The translations under genes and the position numbers were made by a program. A stretch of DNA of 64,000 nt from positions 87,456 through 151,455 of the forward strand of contig DBML01000016.1 in assembly GCA_002298915.1 (NCBI GenBank), read 5' to 3'. The notes below the pieces were generated by a model that ran no database searches, was not told the origin of the DNA, and was given only the letters and a program-made list of their open reading frames with translations. Positions 8,819-16,459 of this stretch are shown here, in pieces; position 1 is the first letter of the stretch; each line of letters begins with the position of its first letter. Source of the DNA: Clostridium sp. UBA699 (GTDB taxonomy: Bacteria; Bacillota; Clostridia; Clostridiales; Clostridiaceae).

Positions 8819-9154
8819 TCACTTCACCATTGCACCCGTATCGAGAGCGAGCAGCCATAGAAAACAAATCAGCAGGAGGAAAGACAATCCTACAATAAAA
8901 GCTATCATCCTTACCAGGGCAATATGCATCTTTCTAGGGAAAATCTTTTCCGAAATCCAGAGAATCACGTTGAAAATGAACAGGATTGCATCAAAAATCC
9001 AAAAATCCCATGCTGCAAGGCCAAATTCAATCGGGTTGAATTCGCCTTCTTCATTTTTTTCGTATTTCTTGAAAGCAAAATAGAATCCGCTACAACACAA
9101 AAAACCGAGCACAACAGTAACCAATGCAGTTAATATTATAAGTTCCAAATCCAT
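8819..9154 (-). CDS. Hypothetical membrane protein of 111 residues
   Basis: Three hydrophobic segments (N-terminal LIILTALVTVVLGFLCCSG, central FWIFDAILFIFNVILWI and C-terminal FIVGLSFLLLICFLWLLAL) alternate with charged linkers. It is the promoter-proximal gene of the AT-rich islet on the minus strand. The region 9155-9239 ahead of it is AT-rich and may hold its promoter, but no clean -35/-10 pair was found. No family is recognised. Confidence 0.55.
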   Translation of the reverse strand: MDLELIILTALVTVVLGFLCCSGFYFAFKKYEKNEEGEFNPIEFGLAAWDFWIFDAILFIFNVILWISEKIFPRKMHIALVRMIAFIVGLSFLLLICFLWLLALDTGAMVK

Positions 9155-9239
9155 TCTTCACCGTCGTTTCTGTGCAGATCAACACACTAATTAATTCTTA
9201 ATCTAATTATATATAGAAACCCATGCCCGTAGCAAACAA

Positions 9240-9280
9240 AATCAGCAAACACAGGAATAATTTCCCTGCGATTGCTGATT
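9240..9280 (-). terminator. Probable terminator behind the decayed gene fragment
   Basis: Arms AATCAGCAA (9240-9248) and TTGCTGATT (9272-9280) form a stem, with a smaller pairing inside. The minus strand continues with TTTTGTTTGC. It follows the fragment at 9294-9571 and isolates it from the islet genes. Confidence 0.55.
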
Positions 9281-9293
9281 CTGTTTTTGCATA

Positions 9294-9571
9294 TTATATT
9301 ACCCTCTTTACCCATTCCTTACGGATTTCCCATATTTTCCCCTGCTTCATATCCGAAAGGGAATAGGAGTTGTCGAAAAGCCTGTCCCGGCTGCGCAGGA
9401 TTTCCTGCTTCAATGGGGGTAAAAACTGCTCATGTATGCGGCTGAGCTGTTAGAGCTCCCGTGCTTTTTGAGTTTCTTCTCAAACTCCTCCTCGTCCTCT
9501 TCATCCAGTGGTACATACCAGAAAGTTTCTAGATAAGCAGCCATAATACCGGAAGGTATCTTTTGTTTAAT
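9294..9571 (-). pseudogene. Decayed gene fragment with a frameshift
   Basis: Two adjoining minus-strand reading frames look coding. The upstream part ends at 9410 with SAAYMSSFYPH and contains MAAYLETFWYVPLDEEDEEEF. The downstream part (9413 to 9294) reads LKQEILRSRDRLFDN, then WEIRKEWVKRVI and a stop. A one-base shift in the homopolymer stretch at 9415-9425 (five G, five A on the plus strand) would join them. There is no genuine start: the open frame begins inside the uraA terminator. The C-terminal part resembles, from memory and weakly, the tail of DUF3841 proteins. It is best read as the remnant of a gene that lost its 5' end. Confidence 0.5.
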
Positions 9572-9619
9572 AAAGAAGGATTGCCTCAGCATCAAATGAT
9601 GCTGAGGCAATCCTTCTTT
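9572..9619 (-). terminator. uraA transcription terminator
   Basis: A perfect 22-base-pair stem (9572-9593 with 9598-9619) has an AAAT loop and is followed on the minus strand by TTTATTAAAC. It lies 36 bases after the uraA stop. Confidence 0.85.
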
Positions 9620-9654
9620 TCAGATCTTAAATTTTATATGAGAGCAGATAAATA

Positions 9655-10956
9655 TTAAATATCTGCAACGTTATCCTGTCTCTCGCTCCTGCTTTTTTCA
9701 GGAAGGATCAGGTTGAGGAAAATGCCTACCAGCGTTGCCAGCGCGACGCCTGATATATCTACGCTTGATCCCATGAACTTGAAGTTGATCGCAGCTCCGC
9801 CTATTCCGAGCACGATTATAACTGAACAGAGTATCAGGTTTTTCTTTGTTCCGAAGTCCACCTTGTCCTCGACGAAAACCCTGAAACCTGATGATGCTAT
9901 TATTCCGAAGAGGAGTATGCTTATTCCTCCCATGACAGGCATAGGCATGTTCTCGATGACGGTTGCGACAGGCCCAATGAACGAAAGCACTATTGCCAGG
10001 ATGCCTGCGCCTCCGATGACCCATACGCTATAAACCTTGGTTATGGCCATTACGCCGATGTTCTCCCCGTATGTCGTGTTTGGAGGACCTCCTACTAAGC
10101 CCGCGAATATTGTCGCTACGCCGTCTCCGAGGATCGACCTGTGGAGCCCCGGCTCCTTGGTGAAGTCCCTTCCTACGACGTTGTTGGTTACGTATACGTG
10201 CCCTATGTGCTCGGCCAGTGTTACGAAGGATACAGGCGCCATTAGAAGTATGGCGTTCCAGTTAAGTACAGGAGTTACAAAAGGCGGCAGCCTGAACAGC
10301 GGCGCACCAGCTATTGCCTGGAGAGCGGACTGAGGTATGATCCCCAGAATTATGGAAGCTATGTAGCCCGTTATCATGGCTATGAGTATTGGAATAACTC
10401 CGAGGAAGCCCTTGAAGTACATGCTGCCGAGGATACCTACCGTGAGCGTAAGAACCGATACGAATATCCATGCCCATCTCGGCACGTTGGCCATTGCGTC
10501 TGTCGTGAAGCTTGCGTTGAGTCCTGCCCAGTTTATTGCAACACCGGCAAGGGCAAGTCCGATTACGATGACAATGGAGCCCACCACGACAGGCGGGAGC
10601 GCCTTCTGAAGCCAGCCTATTCCGAAGCGGCTTATGATGAGCGCAACGATAATGTAGACGGTTCCGGCTCCTATTACTCCTGAGAGCATGGCCTGAGGGC
10701 CGTAGGTGCTCGAAGCGACTATCATTGGCCCTATGAACGCGAAGGACGAGCCTATGTATGCAGGCAGCTTGGCTTTCGTGCAAAGTATGTAAAGCAGTGT
10801 TCCGCAGCCACTGCAGAATAAGGCTATTGACGGGCTCATGCCTGTCAGTATAGGCACTAGTATTGTAGCGCCGACCATTGCGAAAAGGTGCTGGAAGCTT
10901 AGAGGGATGGTCTTAGCTATAGAGACCCTCTCCTCGACATCGATATAATTTTTCAT
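9655..10956 (-). CDS. uraA: Uracil permease (NCS2 family)
   Basis: UraA imports uracil with protons. The 433 residues show the NCS2 pattern of many hydrophobic helices: the start SFQHLFAMVGATILVPILTG, the half-helix segment SSFAFIGPM, the transport-site region (FVTLAEHIGHV, with the conserved glutamate) and GGPPNTTYGENIGVMAITKV with its conserved glutamate. The length is normal. A GGGGGG ribosome site precedes the ATG. It is 29 bases downstream of pyrR and has its own strong terminator. It should therefore be co-regulated by the PyrR attenuator, linking uracil uptake to the pyrimidine pool. Confidence 0.95.
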   Translation of the reverse strand: MKNYIDVEERVSIAKTIPLSFQHLFAMVGATILVPILTGMSPSIALFCSGCGTLLYILCTKAKLPAYIGSSFAFIGPMIVASSTYGPQAMLSGVIGAGTVYIIVALIISRFGIGWLQKALPPVVVGSIVIVIGLALAGVAINWAGLNASFTTDAMANVPRWAWIFVSVLTLTVGILGSMYFKGFLGVIPILIAMITGYIASIILGIIPQSALQAIAGAPLFRLPPFVTPVLNWNAILLMAPVSFVTLAEHIGHVYVTNNVVGRDFTKEPGLHRSILGDGVATIFAGLVGGPPNTTYGENIGVMAITKVYSVWVIGGAGILAIVLSFIGPVATVIENMPMPVMGGISILLFGIIASSGFRVFVEDKVDFGTKKNLILCSVIIVLGIGGAAINFKFMGSSVDISGVALATLVGIFLNLILPEKSRSERQDNVADI

Positions 10957-10985
10957 AATTTCCCCCCGTGAATCTTTATTTTTGG

Positions 10986-11525
10986 TTATCTTGTTTCATA
11001 GATTTTAACTGAGTCCGCTTCGTCGATCTCTCTTAGCTCGACCATAATAACTTCATCCTTGGAAGTAGGGATGTTCTTTCCCACGTAGTCGGGTCTTATG
11101 GGAAGCTCCCTGTGCCCCCTGTCAACGAGAGTGGCCAGCTGGATCATCTGCGGCCTGCCCGCATGGATGACCGCTTCCATAGCTGCCCTTGCGGTCCTGC
11201 CCGTGTGCATTACATCGTCTACTAGCACGACCTTCTTGCCCTCCACGTTAACTCCGCTTACAGCTGCTTCAAGGTCGCCACTGTCAGCAGGCTTCTTCTT
11301 GTCGTCCCTGTACCTTGTTATGTCCACGCTGCCAACCGGGATCTTCACTCCCTCTATCTTCGATATGTTCTCAGCCAGCCTGTGGGCCAGGGGAACCCCT
11401 CCCCTTTTGATTCCCACGAAGACGATATCCTCCGTGCCTTTGTTCTTTTCGATTATTTCATGAGAAATTCTTGTAAGCGTCCTCTTTATGCCTTGTTCGT
11501 CAAGGATAACAGCTTTGAGTTCCAA
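10986..11525 (-). CDS. pyrR: Bifunctional pyrimidine attenuation regulator / uracil phosphoribosyltransferase PyrR
   Basis: PyrR binds UMP or UTP and then a conserved RNA hairpin to cause attenuation. It also makes UMP from uracil. The PRPP-binding motif VVLVDDVMHTGRTARAA is present, as are the RGG loop (VGIKRGGVPLA) and the RNA-binding face residues typical of the family. The frame is open to 11627, but the upstream codons overlap the attenuator. A TTG at 11525 preceded by GGGGGG gives MELKAVILDEQGIKRTL, the usual PyrR start, with 179 residues in total. It precedes uraA in one unit and carries its own leader attenuator at 11566-11650. Confidence 0.94.
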   Translation of the reverse strand: MELKAVILDEQGIKRTLTRISHEIIEKNKGTEDIVFVGIKRGGVPLAHRLAENISKIEGVKIPVGSVDITRYRDDKKKPADSGDLEAAVSGVNVEGKKVVLVDDVMHTGRTARAAMEAVIHAGRPQMIQLATLVDRGHRELPIRPDYVGKNIPTSKDEVIMVELREIDEADSVKIYETR

Positions 11526-11565
11526 TCGATAATCCCCCCAATAAATTAATGTCATTATTTCCATT

Positions 11566-11650
11566 AAAAAAACGCCCTGCCCAAGCAAGACGTTAGAAAC
11601 CAGAGTTTGCGCGCACGCATCTAACATTTCCTTAGGACCTCACTGGATCA
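11566..11650 (-). promoter_or_regulatory. PyrR-binding leader and attenuator
   Basis: The minus-strand leader contains GATCCAGTGAGGTCC (11636-11650), which fits the PyrR RNA-loop consensus ARUCCNGNGAGGYU closely. Further down, AACGTCTTGC, TTGG and GCAGGGCGTT (11571-11594) form a ten-pair stem with two G-U pairs, followed by seven T. Between them GTTAGA and TCTAAC can pair as part of the antiterminator. UMP-bound PyrR would stabilise the first hairpin and let the terminator form. Confidence 0.88.
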
Positions 11651-11679
11651 ATTAAAGGATTTATATTTAGCCACAAATA

Positions 11680-11708
11680 ATATTAGCATACTGTCAGCTT
11701 TTTTTCAA
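11680..11708 (-). promoter_or_regulatory. pyrR-uraA promoter
   Basis: TTGAAA (11703-11708), 17 bases, then TATTAAT-type -10 TAATAT (11680-11685) on the minus strand. It overlaps the last codons of rluD and starts the PyrR leader about 30 bases before the PyrR-binding loop. Confidence 0.6.
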
Positions 11709-12629
11709 CTCATTTTCAAGTACGTTGAGCACCTTTTCAAAATGCTCTGGAAGCGGCGATTCGAACTCCACATATTCCTTTGTTGAAGGGTGTATGAAGC
11801 CGAGCTTTTTCGCATGCAGCAGCTGCCCTTCCAGCTTGAAGCGCTGCTTCTTGTGGCCGTAAACCGGATCCCCCACCACGGGATGCCCGATGTGAGCCAA
11901 GTGTACCCTTATCTGGTGAGTCCTGCCTGTTTCTAGCACACACTCCACGAGGGTCTGGGCCTTGTAGCGCTTTATCACCCTGTAGTGGGTGACCGCATGC
12001 CTTCCGTCCTTAACTACGGCCATCTTGATCTTCTCTACAGGATGCCTGCCAAGCGGGGCATCCACGATGCCTTCATCCTGCTTGACGATTCCCTCCACCA
12101 GGGCGTAGTATACCCTAGTCATGGAATGCTCCTTGAGCTGCTCTGCAAGGATGTTGTGGGCGTGGTCGTTCTTCGCAATGACGAGTATTCCCGAGGTGTC
12201 CTTATCTATCCTGTGCACTATGCCGGGCCTTAGCACGCCGTTTATCCCGGAAAGATCGGTGCAGTGCTCCAGCAGTGCATTGACGAGTGTTCCGCTGTAC
12301 ACTCCGGATGCCGGGTGCACCACCATGCCCTGCTTCTTGTTGACAACCACCAGGTCCGAATCCTCGTAGAGGATCTCCAGCGGGATTTTCTCGGGCTTCA
12401 CGCCGAGCTCCTCAGGCTCGGGGATCGTCACGCTTACCGCATCCCCCTCCCTCACCGGGTAGTTGCTCTTCCTGATGCTCCCGTTTACGAGTACCCCGCC
12501 CTTCTCTATCATACCCTGGATGTAGGACCTCGATTTGCCCTCAAGCAGTGCGGAAACGTACTTGTCAAGCCTCGTCCCCGCGTCAATTTCTGCCACTTTA
12601 AACTCTATCTTTTCCTGTTCTTCCATCAT
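11694..12629 (-). CDS. rluD: RluD-type 23S rRNA pseudouridine synthase
   Basis: This RluA-family enzyme isomerises uridines in helix 69 of 23S rRNA. Residues about 10-70 form an S4 RNA-binding domain (RLDKYVSALLEGKSRSYIQGMI). The catalytic domain has the signature HRIDKDTSGILVIAKND with the nucleophilic aspartate, and the C-terminal motifs ETGRTHQIRVHLAHIGHPVVGD. The length of 311 residues is typical. The start overlaps the end of lspA by 32 bases, a pairing common in Firmicutes. Two adjacent ATG codons (12629, 12626) are equally plausible. The pyrR promoter lies within its 3' end. Confidence 0.93.
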   Translation of the reverse strand: MMEEQEKIEFKVAEIDAGTRLDKYVSALLEGKSRSYIQGMIEKGGVLVNGSIRKSNYPVREGDAVSVTIPEPEELGVKPEKIPLEILYEDSDLVVVNKKQGMVVHPASGVYSGTLVNALLEHCTDLSGINGVLRPGIVHRIDKDTSGILVIAKNDHAHNILAEQLKEHSMTRVYYALVEGIVKQDEGIVDAPLGRHPVEKIKMAVVKDGRHAVTHYRVIKRYKAQTLVECVLETGRTHQIRVHLAHIGHPVVGDPVYGHKKQRFKLEGQLLHAKKLGFIHPSTKEYVEFESPLPEHFEKVLNVLENELKKS

Positions 12630-13092
12630 TCACATCTTTTCCTTCTTTTGTTTCTTCCTTTATAAGGTACAGTAGCAGGAGCCCGGTACCCGTAACCAGC
12701 ATCATGTCCGCCACGTTGAATGACGGGAAGTAGTAAGCGTCCTTGTAGTGGAACATGATGAAATCCACCACATAGTTGTAGATCAGCCTGTCGTAAAGGT
12801 TGCCAAGGCCCCCTCCTACGATGAGGGCGAAGCTTATCCTGAGCAGCTTTGACTGAGGCTTGTGCCTGAGGATGTAGTATACCATCCCTGCCAGGACGAT
12901 CATCGTAACGGCCGCAAGCAGGTATACCCTGTTCTGGAATATTCCGAAGGCCGCACCCCTGTTTTCCAGGTATGAAAGGCTGAAGAACCCCTTTATGACC
13001 ACAATGTCGCCGTTCTTCAAAAGCGAAGATGCAGCCCAGATCTTCGTGATCCTGTCCAGAAAGATTCCAGCAATTATTATAATGATTTCCAT
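12598..13092 (-). CDS. lspA: Lipoprotein signal peptidase LspA
   Basis: LspA is the membrane aspartyl protease that removes signal peptides from diacylated lipoproteins, which fits the several lipoproteins in this window. The 164 residues carry the conserved blocks YLENRGAAFGIFQ, GGGLGNLYDRLIYNYVVDFI and FPSFNVADMMLV, with the two catalytic aspartates in the VVDF and FNVAD motifs. Four hydrophobic helices are seen. The second block has GGGLGN where GGALGN is commoner, a conservative change. It lies between mtnN and rluD, and its 3' end overlaps rluD. Confidence 0.95.
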   Translation of the reverse strand: MEIIIIIAGIFLDRITKIWAASSLLKNGDIVVIKGFFSLSYLENRGAAFGIFQNRVYLLAAVTMIVLAGMVYYILRHKPQSKLLRISFALIVGGGLGNLYDRLIYNYVVDFIMFHYKDAYYFPSFNVADMMLVTGTGLLLLYLIKEETKEGKDVNDGRTGKDRV

Positions 13093-13107
13093 CTTATCCC
13101 TCCGGCG

Positions 13108-13800
13108 CTATTTATCCCTCAGCATGGAAACGAGTATCCTGGTCGAATTCTCTATGGCTATAGGCTTGAACACCTCGTAGTCCATGTGTATCCCTATGTT
13201 CCCGTTGTCCGATATTGACCTGATTATGACGAAAGGCACATCGTTGAGGTAGCATACCTGTGCGATGCTCCCACCCTCCATCTCGCAAGCCATAGCCCCG
13301 AACTTCTCGTTGAGCCACTTCAGCTTGTCTGTGTGGTTTATGAACTGGTCGCCTGTGACTATCCTTCCCACGAAGCAGTTGTGCGTCTTTATCTCCTCGC
13401 AGGCCTTTATGGCTTTTTTGACCAGCTCCTCATCGCATGGGAACGCGAACGTGTCTACCCTTGGCACCTGTCCAAGCTCATCGCCGAAAGCGGTGGTGTC
13501 CATATCATGCTGGACCAGGTCGTCTGCCACGACTATGTCGCCAGGCATGACGTTTTCCCCTGTCCCTCCTGCTATCCCGATGTTCACGATGCTTTTTACC
13601 TTGAAATCGTCTACCAGTATTTGTGCGCAGATTCCTGCGTTTACCTTGCCTATCCCGCTAACAACGGCCACGACCCGCCTGCCGTAGACCATCCCGGAAT
13701 GGAATGTCATCCTGGCCTTTTCCATCTTATGCTCCAGCTTCATGTGGCTGAGCAGCGGTACAAGCTCCTCCTCCATTGCCGTTATGATTCCTGTAACCAT
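13108..13800 (-). CDS. mtnN: 5'-methylthioadenosine/S-adenosylhomocysteine nucleosidase
   Basis: MtnN cleaves the glycosidic bond of MTA and SAH, recycling SAM by-products. The start MVTGIITAMEEELVPLL, with its catalytic glutamate, and the downstream ACEMEGGSIAQVC and ISDN segments (catalytic aspartate) are canonical. The frame is open to 13830, but GGAGGGG six bases before the ATG at 13800 selects the 230-residue form, the normal family length. It is 15 bases upstream of lspA and is separated from the divIVA genes by a terminator. Confidence 0.94.
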   Translation of the reverse strand: MVTGIITAMEEELVPLLSHMKLEHKMEKARMTFHSGMVYGRRVVAVVSGIGKVNAGICAQILVDDFKVKSIVNIGIAGGTGENVMPGDIVVADDLVQHDMDTTAFGDELGQVPRVDTFAFPCDEELVKKAIKACEEIKTHNCFVGRIVTGDQFINHTDKLKWLNEKFGAMACEMEGGSIAQVCYLNDVPFVIIRSISDNGNIGIHMDYEVFKPIAIENSTRILVSMLRDK

Positions 13801-13827
13801 GTTCACCCCTCCAAATATCTTGTTCGG

Positions 13828-13863
13828 CAAAAATATATCCCATCCCTGTGGATGAGATATATT
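13828..13863 (-). terminator. Terminator after the first divIVA gene
   Basis: Minus-strand arms AATATATCTCATCC and GGATGGGATATATT (13832-13863, one G-U pair) with loop ACAG are followed by a T run. It ends the long division cluster right behind divIVA, before mtnN. Confidence 0.8.
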
Positions 13864-13866
13864 GCC

Positions 13867-14754
13867 TCAGCTATTATTCGTCCTCTTGTATTCCTCTATC
13901 GGTTTCTCTTCTCCGAAGAAGTTCGTTATATCATCGAAGTTTCCTGCATCCACTTGTCTCTTCTCTTTTGATGAATCAGCGATTTCACTTTCAAAAAAGC
14001 TCTTCACATCCTCGAAGCTTTCGGCTTCCTCGATGTCTCCCGAATCTCTTTCTTCGGCAGCCATTCCTGCCTCAGCGGGTTTGTTCCGAAGCTCTTCATA
14101 GTGCTTGACGAACTCCCTGTCCATCTCGTCGAAGTTCTCCATCTGAAGCTTCATGAATTCCTTGAACTTTGACCTGAAACCGGTGTATTCCTTCTTTGTC
14201 AGGTCAAATTCGTCTATGACAAACAGCACATCCTTTTTAGCCTTGTCGATTATGGCGTCAGATTCCGAACTGGCTTTTAACAGAAGCTCTTCAGCTTCCT
14301 GTCTGGCGTCCTGAACAGCCGCCTGAGCTTCGGAAATTATCCTCTCCGCCTCTGAGTGCGCGGCTTCAGCCGCCTCCCTTGCTTCTCTAACGAGTCTCTC
14401 GCCTTCAGCCTGTGCGGTCTCAACTATCTGTGCTGCTTCGTCCCTGGCGGCCGCCACAGCTTGATTCGCTTCGGTTATTATCCTTTCAGATTCCGAATTG
14501 GCCTTTTCCTTAAGCTGTGCTGCCGCATCCTGGGCAAGAACCAGAGTTGTCTGGAGGGCGCTCTCCATCTTCGAATAACGCGTTACCCTCTCCTCTAGGT
14601 CCGAAACCTTAATGCTCAGAGCCTCCAGTTCAGTTGTCAGTGCCTCATAATCCTTAGCTATCATGCTCATGAAATCATCGACTTCCTCTGGTATGTACCC
14701 TCTGACGCCTTTCCTGAATTCCTTGTTTTTGATTGCCTGCGATGTAAGCTTCAT
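13867..14754 (-). CDS. divIVA: DivIVA-family protein with extended coiled coil
   Basis: DivIVA proteins sense negative membrane curvature at septa and poles and recruit division partners. The N-terminal lipid-binding module is clear (MKLTSQAIKNKEFRKGVRGY, then VDDFMSMIAKDYEAL). A long alanine- and glutamate-rich coiled coil (about 35-190) contains register repeats such as AEGERLVREAREAAE. The C-terminal 65 residues are acidic and probably disordered. They contain two copies of a short motif, EDVKSFFESE (248-257) and DDITNFFGEE (274-283), which the neighbouring paralogue also carries. At 295 residues it is longer than B. subtilis DivIVA. It is the last gene before a terminator. Confidence 0.9.
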   Translation of the reverse strand: MKLTSQAIKNKEFRKGVRGYIPEEVDDFMSMIAKDYEALTTELEALSIKVSDLEERVTRYSKMESALQTTLVLAQDAAAQLKEKANSESERIITEANQAVAAARDEAAQIVETAQAEGERLVREAREAAEAAHSEAERIISEAQAAVQDARQEAEELLLKASSESDAIIDKAKKDVLFVIDEFDLTKKEYTGFRSKFKEFMKLQMENFDEMDREFVKHYEELRNKPAEAGMAAEERDSGDIEEAESFEDVKSFFESEIADSSKEKRQVDAGNFDDITNFFGEEKPIEEYKRTNNS

Positions 14755-14799
14755 TCGAACACCCCCAAATCAAACTAAGAAATGGATATATGTACCTGT

Positions 14800-15405
14800 C
14801 TAAGCCTCTTTTTCAAAGAATGTCTTTATTTCCTCTATGTTTTCGGATATGTCTGAGTAGTCAGAATCGCCGTTGGAGCTTTCCGTAAACTCGGCAGCCA
14901 GGGCTGTTCCGAACTCTTTTTCATCGACGCTGTAGCCTATGCTGTAGTGCTTTATGACTTCCTTCTCCATGTCATCGAAAACTTCCAGCTGGGATTTCAT
15001 GAAGTTCCTGTATTTTGCCCTGAACTTGTTGAACTCCTGCCTTGTCCTTTCGAACTCAGCGTTTATCGCTATGACGTCGTTGTTAGCCTTGTCTATGATT
15101 TTCTTAGCTGTGTCGTTAGCGGTCCTAATGATGAGCTCGGACTCAGACTTAGAGTTGGCCCTTGCCTGCTCTGCCGCATCCTGCGCCATGACCAGCGTGT
15201 TCTGGATGGTAGTCTCCATCTTCTTGTAGTGCTCCAGCCTGTCGTCAACTGCTGCAAGTTTTTCCTTAAGAACGGAGTTTTCCTTGTAAAGTGCCTCATA
15301 ATCCTCTGCGACCCTGTCCAGATACTCGTCAACTTCATCCTGGCAGTAGCCCCTCATTACCTTCTTGAAGTCCTTGTTTGTGATTTCCATTGAAGTTAGT
15401 CTCAT
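14800..15405 (-). CDS. Second DivIVA-family protein
   Basis: This paralogue of the next gene has the same N-terminal module (TSMEITNKDFKKVMRGY, VDEYLDRVAEDYEAL), a shorter coiled coil including TTIQNTLVMAQDAAEQ, and an acidic tail ending EEIKTFFEKE plus one alanine. That ending is a single copy of the FF motif found twice in its neighbour. The start is one of two adjacent ATG codons (15408 or 15405). The second is eight bases from AGGGG and gives MRLTSMEI, matching MKLTSQAI of the paralogue. It follows ylmH by 15 bases, as divIVA does in many Firmicutes. Confidence 0.88.
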   Translation of the reverse strand: MRLTSMEITNKDFKKVMRGYCQDEVDEYLDRVAEDYEALYKENSVLKEKLAAVDDRLEHYKKMETTIQNTLVMAQDAAEQARANSKSESELIIRTANDTAKKIIDKANNDVIAINAEFERTRQEFNKFRAKYRNFMKSQLEVFDDMEKEVIKHYSIGYSVDEKEFGTALAAEFTESSNGDSDYSDISENIEEIKTFFEKEA

Positions 15406-15420
15406 CATGTACACCCCTAA

Positions 15421-16182
15421 TCAAATAAATTTTTTAAGCTCTATTTTCAATCTTCCGCTTCTTGTTGAACCTTCGATTTCATTAAATATAAACTTTCCAT
15501 ATCCCCTTATTACTATAAGGTCATTTTCTTTGATTTCCAAATCACGTTTTGCAGCGGTTTCGTAGTTTACGAGGACTTTTCCGTGCCTTATCAGCTCGTC
15601 GGCTTTCGTCCTGGATATGCCGCATATAGCAGCTGTGACGCAGTCGATCCTCAGGGAGGCTGCAGCTGCCCTGACCGTCTCGAACTTGCGGCCAGGCTTC
15701 TCTGCGCTGTCCGGCTCTAGTACCTCCACACTGCATGGAGAGTTCCTTACCTTGGTAAGGTTCGCCTCCAGGTAGCCGCATACATCCTCGTGCACTGCTG
15801 CGTAGCATGCGCTGCCCTCCACCAGGAGGTCACCGAATTTTTCCCTCTTTATACCAAGTGACATAATGGCTCCAAGGTAATCCTTGTGCCCTATGTCACC
15901 GAATTTAGTGCTTGCAGTTATTTTCACGAGCATGACTGGGAAATCATAAAATCCGCCATCTCTGCCCATGCCGATGACCCTTCTTTCGGCGTCGTCGAAA
16001 ATGCCGCAGGTATTGAAGGTTATGTCGAAGCAGCCCTGCATGTTCAGCAAGGCCCCCCAGATGTTCGGCGGATAAAAATCGGTTGAATACACTGTCCTTC
16101 CGGTTTTCTCCGCAAGCGTAATCTTGTCGTACATGTTGGGAATAAGTCCGAATTTCTCCGTGAATGTCTTCTTGTCCATCAT
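15421..16182 (-). CDS. ylmH: YlmH-type S4-domain RNA-binding protein
   Basis: YlmH binds the 50S subunit near peptidyl-tRNA and acts in a ribosome rescue pathway parallel to RqcH. rqcH is also present in this window. The 253 residues end in an S4 domain (about 175-250: SLRIDCVTAAICGISRTKADELI, read here in two parts, then GKVLVNYETAAKRDLEIKEND). The middle has the family block AIMSLGIKREKFGDLLV. The start overlaps the yggT stop (ATGA). Its position between yggT and divIVA is the standard Firmicutes order. Confidence 0.92.
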   Translation of the reverse strand: MMDKKTFTEKFGLIPNMYDKITLAEKTGRTVYSTDFYPPNIWGALLNMQGCFDITFNTCGIFDDAERRVIGMGRDGGFYDFPVMLVKITASTKFGDIGHKDYLGAIMSLGIKREKFGDLLVEGSACYAAVHEDVCGYLEANLTKVRNSPCSVEVLEPDSAEKPGRKFETVRAAAASLRIDCVTAAICGISRTKADELIRHGKVLVNYETAAKRDLEIKENDLIVIRGYGKFIFNEIEGSTRSGRLKIELKKFI

Positions 16183-16445
16183 AAAATTGTAAGGATTATC
16201 CTCTGGAGAATATCCACAATGATCAATGCTATGATGGGAGAAAAATCAAGCATGAGATTCGGAGCTATCATTGACTGGAGCTTTCTGCCAGGGATCATGA
16301 ACGGATCGGTGAATATGTGAAGCATATCCGTGAAGGCGTTCTTTTTTCCGGGCATCACCCAAGACAGGATGACCTCCAGCAGTATTGCGGCCGATATGAA
16401 GTTGAAAAACATGTTAACAGCCATTCTAATAGTTGCGATAGTCAT
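16179..16445 (-). CDS. yggT: YggT-family membrane protein
   Basis: This 88-residue protein has two hydrophobic segments (FFNFISAAILLEVILSWVM and an ILDFSPIIALIIVDILQRI-like stretch) joined by a loop containing the family signature DPFMIPGRKLQ. YggT proteins sit beside sepF and ylmH in Firmicutes and have been linked to division-site function, but the biochemical role is not settled. GGAGG lies five bases before the ATG, which makes the start secure. Confidence 0.9.
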   Translation of the reverse strand: MTIATIRMAVNMFFNFISAAILLEVILSWVMPGKKNAFTDMLHIFTDPFMIPGRKLQSMIAPNLMLDFSPIIALIIVDILQRIILTIL

Positions 16446-16459
16446 TTGTTCCTCCGAAA

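Noticed and set aside
9410..9610. A 66-codon open frame as a real small gene
   Set aside because: Its first codons lie inside the uraA terminator stem and it has no ribosome site. It is part of the remnant at 9294-9571.
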